The notes below the pieces were generated by a model, which worked only from the letters and a program-made list of their open reading frames with translations, was not told the DNA's origin and ran no database searches. From assembly GCA_965199245.1 (NCBI GenBank), contig CBDAQP010000001.1, positions 744,001-808,000 of the forward strand: a stretch of DNA of 64,000 bases, in the 5' to 3' direction. Below, in pieces: positions 61,003 through 64,000 of the stretch. Source of the DNA: Carbonatibacter sp965199245 (GTDB taxonomy: Bacteria > Pseudomonadota > Alphaproteobacteria > Kiloniellales > Kiloniellaceae). The position numbers and the translations under genes are program-made. Position 1 is the stretch's first letter. Every line of letters begins with the position of its first letter.

Positions 61003-61929
61003 ATGACACTTGTCCGTATCGCAAACTATGCACAAAACCAGGCCCTGAGAAATAACATTGCTGCCACCCAGAATTCCGTCAACAAAACGGCGTTACAGGT
61101 CTCCAGCGGCAAGGTCGCAGAGGAATATTCCGGCATCGCAACCCACGCCCTAGAGGTCAAACTATTTGAAGAAGACCGCCGCCTGCGAGAACAGTACAGC
61201 AGAAACATTTCCGTCACACGTAGCCGGATGCAATCGATGGATTCGCGTCTGGAAAGTCTCAGCAACCTCGCCATTCAGCTACTGGGGCAGATTCAAAACG
61301 CCCTGAACGGAAATAATATCAAGGAGGTCAGCTTTGATACCTCGGCACGAAGCTATCAGGCCGAAATTGTTGGGATCCTCAACGCACAACAAGAAGGCCG
61401 CTACCTGTTCAGCGGCAATCAAACCGATGTTCTCCCTGTTGATATCTCTGACCCCGATTATGCCCCACAGGCCGGACTGCCCGATACATTCGACCAGGAC
61501 AGCCACTATTTTCAGGCAGATTCAACAAAGCTATCTTTGCGTGTTGCCGATAATGTTAAACTGCAATACGGCATTACCGCCGATGATCCCGCCTTTGAAA
61601 AAATGCTCCGCACCGTATCCTATATGGAATATGCCGGGCGCAACAATGATATCTCTGTGCTCAAACAAAGTTTTTCTGTACTCCAAAACGCGCTGGACGG
61701 ACTGTCCGACCTGCGCAGTACACTTGGCGCGGGTTTGGATGTTCTCAACAGGACAGAAAAAAGTCACAAAGATTTCAACACCTACGCCACTAATACCATT
61801 TCCGCCATCGAAGACGTTGATGTTGCCGCCGCCACCAGCCGCCTGAGCTTTGATCAGGTTCAGCTTCAGGCGTCTTATATCAGCCTCAAACGCATCACCT
61901 CGCTCAACCTGTTGGATTTCATCCGATGA
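61003..61929 (+). CDS. flgL: Flagellar hook-associated protein 3 FlgL
   Basis: 308 residues with flagellin-like ends: QNQALRNNIAATQNSVNKTA, LQVSSGKVAEEYSGIATHAL and C-terminal SRLSFDQVQLQASYISLKRI. Central SARSYQAEIVGILNAQQEGR and YLFSGNQTD are typical. Starts 15 nt after flgK. Confidence 0.92.
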   Translation: MTLVRIANYAQNQALRNNIAATQNSVNKTALQVSSGKVAEEYSGIATHALEVKLFEEDRRLREQYSRNISVTRSRMQSMDSRLESLSNLAIQLLGQIQNALNGNNIKEVSFDTSARSYQAEIVGILNAQQEGRYLFSGNQTDVLPVDISDPDYAPQAGLPDTFDQDSHYFQADSTKLSLRVADNVKLQYGITADDPAFEKMLRTVSYMEYAGRNNDISVLKQSFSVLQNALDGLSDLRSTLGAGLDVLNRTEKSHKDFNTYATNTISAIEDVDVAAATSRLSFDQVQLQASYISLKRITSLNLLDFIR

Positions 61930-62033
61930 CCCCACTTTTTTCCAAACCATCGTTACAAACTGTTAATCCTGTTTGCGTAATGTCAAACACGGGGCTATTA
62001 TGGCCCGGAAGTTTAGAAAGGGTTGAACAGACA

Positions 62034-62516
62034 ATGTCCACCGCGCAGGAGGCCACTGACAACACCACTGCCAGTGACAACACCGACCTTGTGACGCTGG
62101 AAACCCGTTTCGGTGTCATGGAAATTGATCGCAACAATGCGATCACCATGCCGATGGGAATGGTTGGCTTTGCCGATCAAAAGGAATTCGCCCTCATTGC
62201 CCCGGAACACCCGGCCCTGGACGGTTATATGTTGCTCCAATCCGTTCAGGATGAGAGCCTGACCTTTATCCTCAAGCCCTACCTCTACGACAGCGGGCTT
62301 CTACGCCCCGAAGACCTTGCTGAAGTCATTCAAAAACACTGCCTCAATCCCGAACAAATGGCGGTTATGCTGGTGACAACCATCCGCCAAACCCCCGCAG
62401 GGATGCGAAAATCTGTCAACATGCGCGCCCCCGTTTTCCTTGATGCCGAACGCCAGATGGCTTGGCAAAATATCTTCCCATCCGAAGACTACGATGTCCG
62501 CCACCCCATTCACTAA
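62034..62516 (+). CDS. fliW: Flagellar assembly factor FliW
   Basis: 160 residues from ATG 62034; the frame extends to 61926 across flgL's end. The FliW pattern is seen in VTLETRFGVMEIDRNNAITM, PMGMVGFADQKEFALIAPEH, YMLLQSVQDESLTFILKPYL. In other bacteria FliW binds flagellin and frees it from CsrA; in alphaproteobacteria FlbT/FlaF is commoner, so its presence here is of note. MRKSVNMRAPVFLDAERQMA ends the fold. Confidence 0.85.
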   Translation: MSTAQEATDNTTASDNTDLVTLETRFGVMEIDRNNAITMPMGMVGFADQKEFALIAPEHPALDGYMLLQSVQDESLTFILKPYLYDSGLLRPEDLAEVIQKHCLNPEQMAVMLVTTIRQTPAGMRKSVNMRAPVFLDAERQMAWQNIFPSEDYDVRHPIH

Positions 62517-62616
62517 TGGTGTTGGTCTTCGTGTCATGTCGCGGCCCTTTTGCGCCGTCCTTTGATATTACGGTTGCATTGGGGCGTGTGCAGATGTCTT
62601 TCATAATCTGTAAAAA

Positions 62617-63486
62617 ATGAAACCCGATGAGCGGGATCAGGTGGCAATGGGGGAAAAATTTGATGTCGAAAGCTTCGTTCGCCGGGAAATGGATTATTTC
62701 GCACCCATGTGCGCGGGGTCTGTTGCAACGACGGAGGCTGTCCGGTCTGCGTGGCGGCAAGAAACCGTTGCCCAACGTCAGGTCCGCATCTCACGCGAGG
62801 TTTATCAAATCTGCGGAGGTTCTGTAAGATATGGGCCATTTGCTGATCTGAAGCTCTGTGATGATAATTGGTGGGGCTGTTCCGATCTGGGTAGCCAGTG
62901 CCTTGGCCTCTACGAGAAAGAAATTCTTGATCTGATTGCGCGGAGGGGGGGAGCATTTTCGACTTTTGTCGATATTGGGGCCGCAGACGGCTACTACGCC
63001 GTCGGGATGTTACAATCAGGACTGGTTTCTCAGGCTGTTTGCTTTGAGAAATCGCAGAAGGGACGCGCAACTATAGAGAAAAACTGGAACCTCAATGGCG
63101 CACCCGGGCAACTGGACATTTTTGCCGAAGCCACAGCGCAGAGCATCCAAAATCTGTCTGATGACCTCTTGTCTCGCGCCCTTATCCTCATTGACATTGA
63201 GGGGGCAGAATTTGATCTCTTGCGCCCAGCTGTTTTGGAAAAATTGAGGTTCTGTGAGTTCTGGCTCGAGATTCACAACTGGGTTGAAGAATTTCCTGAA
63301 AAATATCAGAGACTTTTACACGAAGCATCTGTTTTTTTTGATGTTTCGGTGATTCCACGTGTAGAACGCCCAACAGTTCATCTTGATGAGTTGAGGAGTT
63401 TCACAGACGATAACCGGTTGCTCTTGACATCGGAGCGACGCCCCTGTTTAATGCGTTTTTTGCGGCTCGCGCCTGACCGTGGTTAA
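62617..63486 (+). CDS. FkbM-like SAM-dependent methyltransferase
   Basis: 289 residues; ATG 62647 (after AGGTGG) is an alternative start. SAM site FVDIGAADGYYAVGMLQSG, then AVCFEKSQKGRATIEKNWNL and ILIDIEGAEFDLLRPAVLEK, the acidic DIEGAE motif of FkbM methyltransferases. It follows the flagellar cluster and could modify flagellin glycan or a surface sugar. Inferred. Confidence 0.75.
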   Translation: MKPDERDQVAMGEKFDVESFVRREMDYFAPMCAGSVATTEAVRSAWRQETVAQRQVRISREVYQICGGSVRYGPFADLKLCDDNWWGCSDLGSQCLGLYEKEILDLIARRGGAFSTFVDIGAADGYYAVGMLQSGLVSQAVCFEKSQKGRATIEKNWNLNGAPGQLDIFAEATAQSIQNLSDDLLSRALILIDIEGAEFDLLRPAVLEKLRFCEFWLEIHNWVEEFPEKYQRLLHEASVFFDVSVIPRVERPTVHLDELRSFTDDNRLLLTSERRPCLMRFLRLAPDRG

Positions 63487-63572
63487 GACCTATGAGGCCT
63501 GTACGCGGATAGCACTGGACGGGTCTGCTGTTTTGTGATTCTCTTAATTGATAGAAGAGTTTGGGAGGATTG

Positions 63573-64000
63573 ATGGCGCGTCGTGAGATTGGTCAGGAGC
63601 ATTTTTCCTTTGATGGGAAAAGAAGCGATCTTGATGACCTTGTCGGCCTGGTCGCCTGGACGATGCCTGATCATCATCTGGCGGATATTTCCTCCGCCTC
63701 CAAAGGCGAAGCGGGTTGGCCGCCACTGTGTTTGCTGAAGGCCCTGCTTTTGGGGCGGTGGTCTGATGATGTGAAGCTGGCCGATGCGCTGGATGACCGG
63801 GCTTCGTTCCGCCGCTTTTGCGGTTTCTCCCGCGCCGACGCGGACGGCCTTTGGAGAAAATTGTCGTCACGCCGGCCAACGTGAATGACGGGAAAGCCGG
63901 CTGTGATGTGGTGATCCTGAACAGGTCTCTGCCGACAGTGCGTATCAGGGCGTTGGCTTTCGCAATGCGGTCGAGGAGAAGGGAGGCACCACCCGGGGTG
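63573..64000 (+). pseudogene. IS5-family transposase with internal deletion, running off the window
   Basis: MARREIGQEHFSFDGKRSDL, WPPLCLLKALLLGRWSDDVK and ALDDRASFRRFCGFSRADAD are the N-terminus; the text then jumps to VVTPANVNDGKAGCDVV, SADSAYQGVGFRNAVEEKGG in shifting frames, skipping the middle third. The deletion lies near 63845-63865. Confidence 0.8.

Overview
The window looks like part of the chromosome of a flagellated alphaproteobacterium, most like a Rhodospirillales-type organism. The evidence is gene content: the tsaE-murU-addB neighbourhood, Irr divergent from fabA-fabB-fabI, FliX and MotE, which are alphaproteobacterial flagellar factors, and an RpoE-ChrR (ECF11) pair. No rRNA is present; one tRNA-Ser(GCU) is seen. 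The sequence is GC-rich except for accessory islands near 5.7-6.8 kb, 10.7-11.7 kb and 39.4-40.2 kb.

Layout. 1-5.6 kb (minus): ahcY, a multi-PAS membrane protein that lacks a kinase module, tsaE, murU and the start of addB. 5.8-13.7 kb: an accessory island of decayed insertion sequences (IS5 types, IS630, IS3), a 203-bp MITE-like insert inside an IS5 transposase, an intact AbiE-type toxin-antitoxin pair, and a broken DUF3883 gene. 13.7-17.7 kb: fabI, fabB, fabA (with an apparent 1-nt frameshift), divergent irr, and an SH3-domain protein. 17.9-20.4 kb: a D-amino-acid-type oxidase and a hydroxyproline epimerase. 20.5-26.9 kb: a giant repetitive autotransporter. 27.2-29.8 kb: modABC. 29.9-37.6 kb: an RpoE-ChrR stress locus in which SDR/NTF2-like/DUF2157 genes converge on a flavin oxidoreductase-DUF1365-Cfa-DUF3833 operon; two very similar ECF-type promoters can be seen. 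37.6-40.2 kb: a second graveyard of IS630, IS3, MFS, GNAT, C-N hydrolase and phage fragments, ending at tRNA-Ser. 40.4-43.4 kb: mazG, a TetR regulator, small ORFs and a truncated phage terminase. 43.4-62.5 kb: a large flagellar cluster. Minus-strand genes are fliL-fliM-DUF6468-motE-cheY-like-two MotB-like-TPR protein, plus fliX and dksA; plus-strand genes are flgF, G, A, H, I, J, flgN-like, flgK, L and fliW, with two sigma-54 promoters. 62.6-64 kb: a FkbM-like methyltransferase and the start of another IS5-type pseudogene.

Themes that standard annotation would miss are: (1) a three-copy intergenic repeat, one copy of which carries a 24-bp tandem array whose unit also occurs in frame inside the D-amino-acid oxidase gene; (2) many short in-frame tandem duplications in otherwise ordinary genes; (3) a coiled-coil/one-TM small protein with a decayed paralogue 10 kb away; (4) ECF-type promoters tying the two converging lipid operons to RpoE-ChrR. 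I found no clear candidate for a wholly new multi-gene system. The repeat family and the flagellar MotB-like/TPR operon are the least explained.
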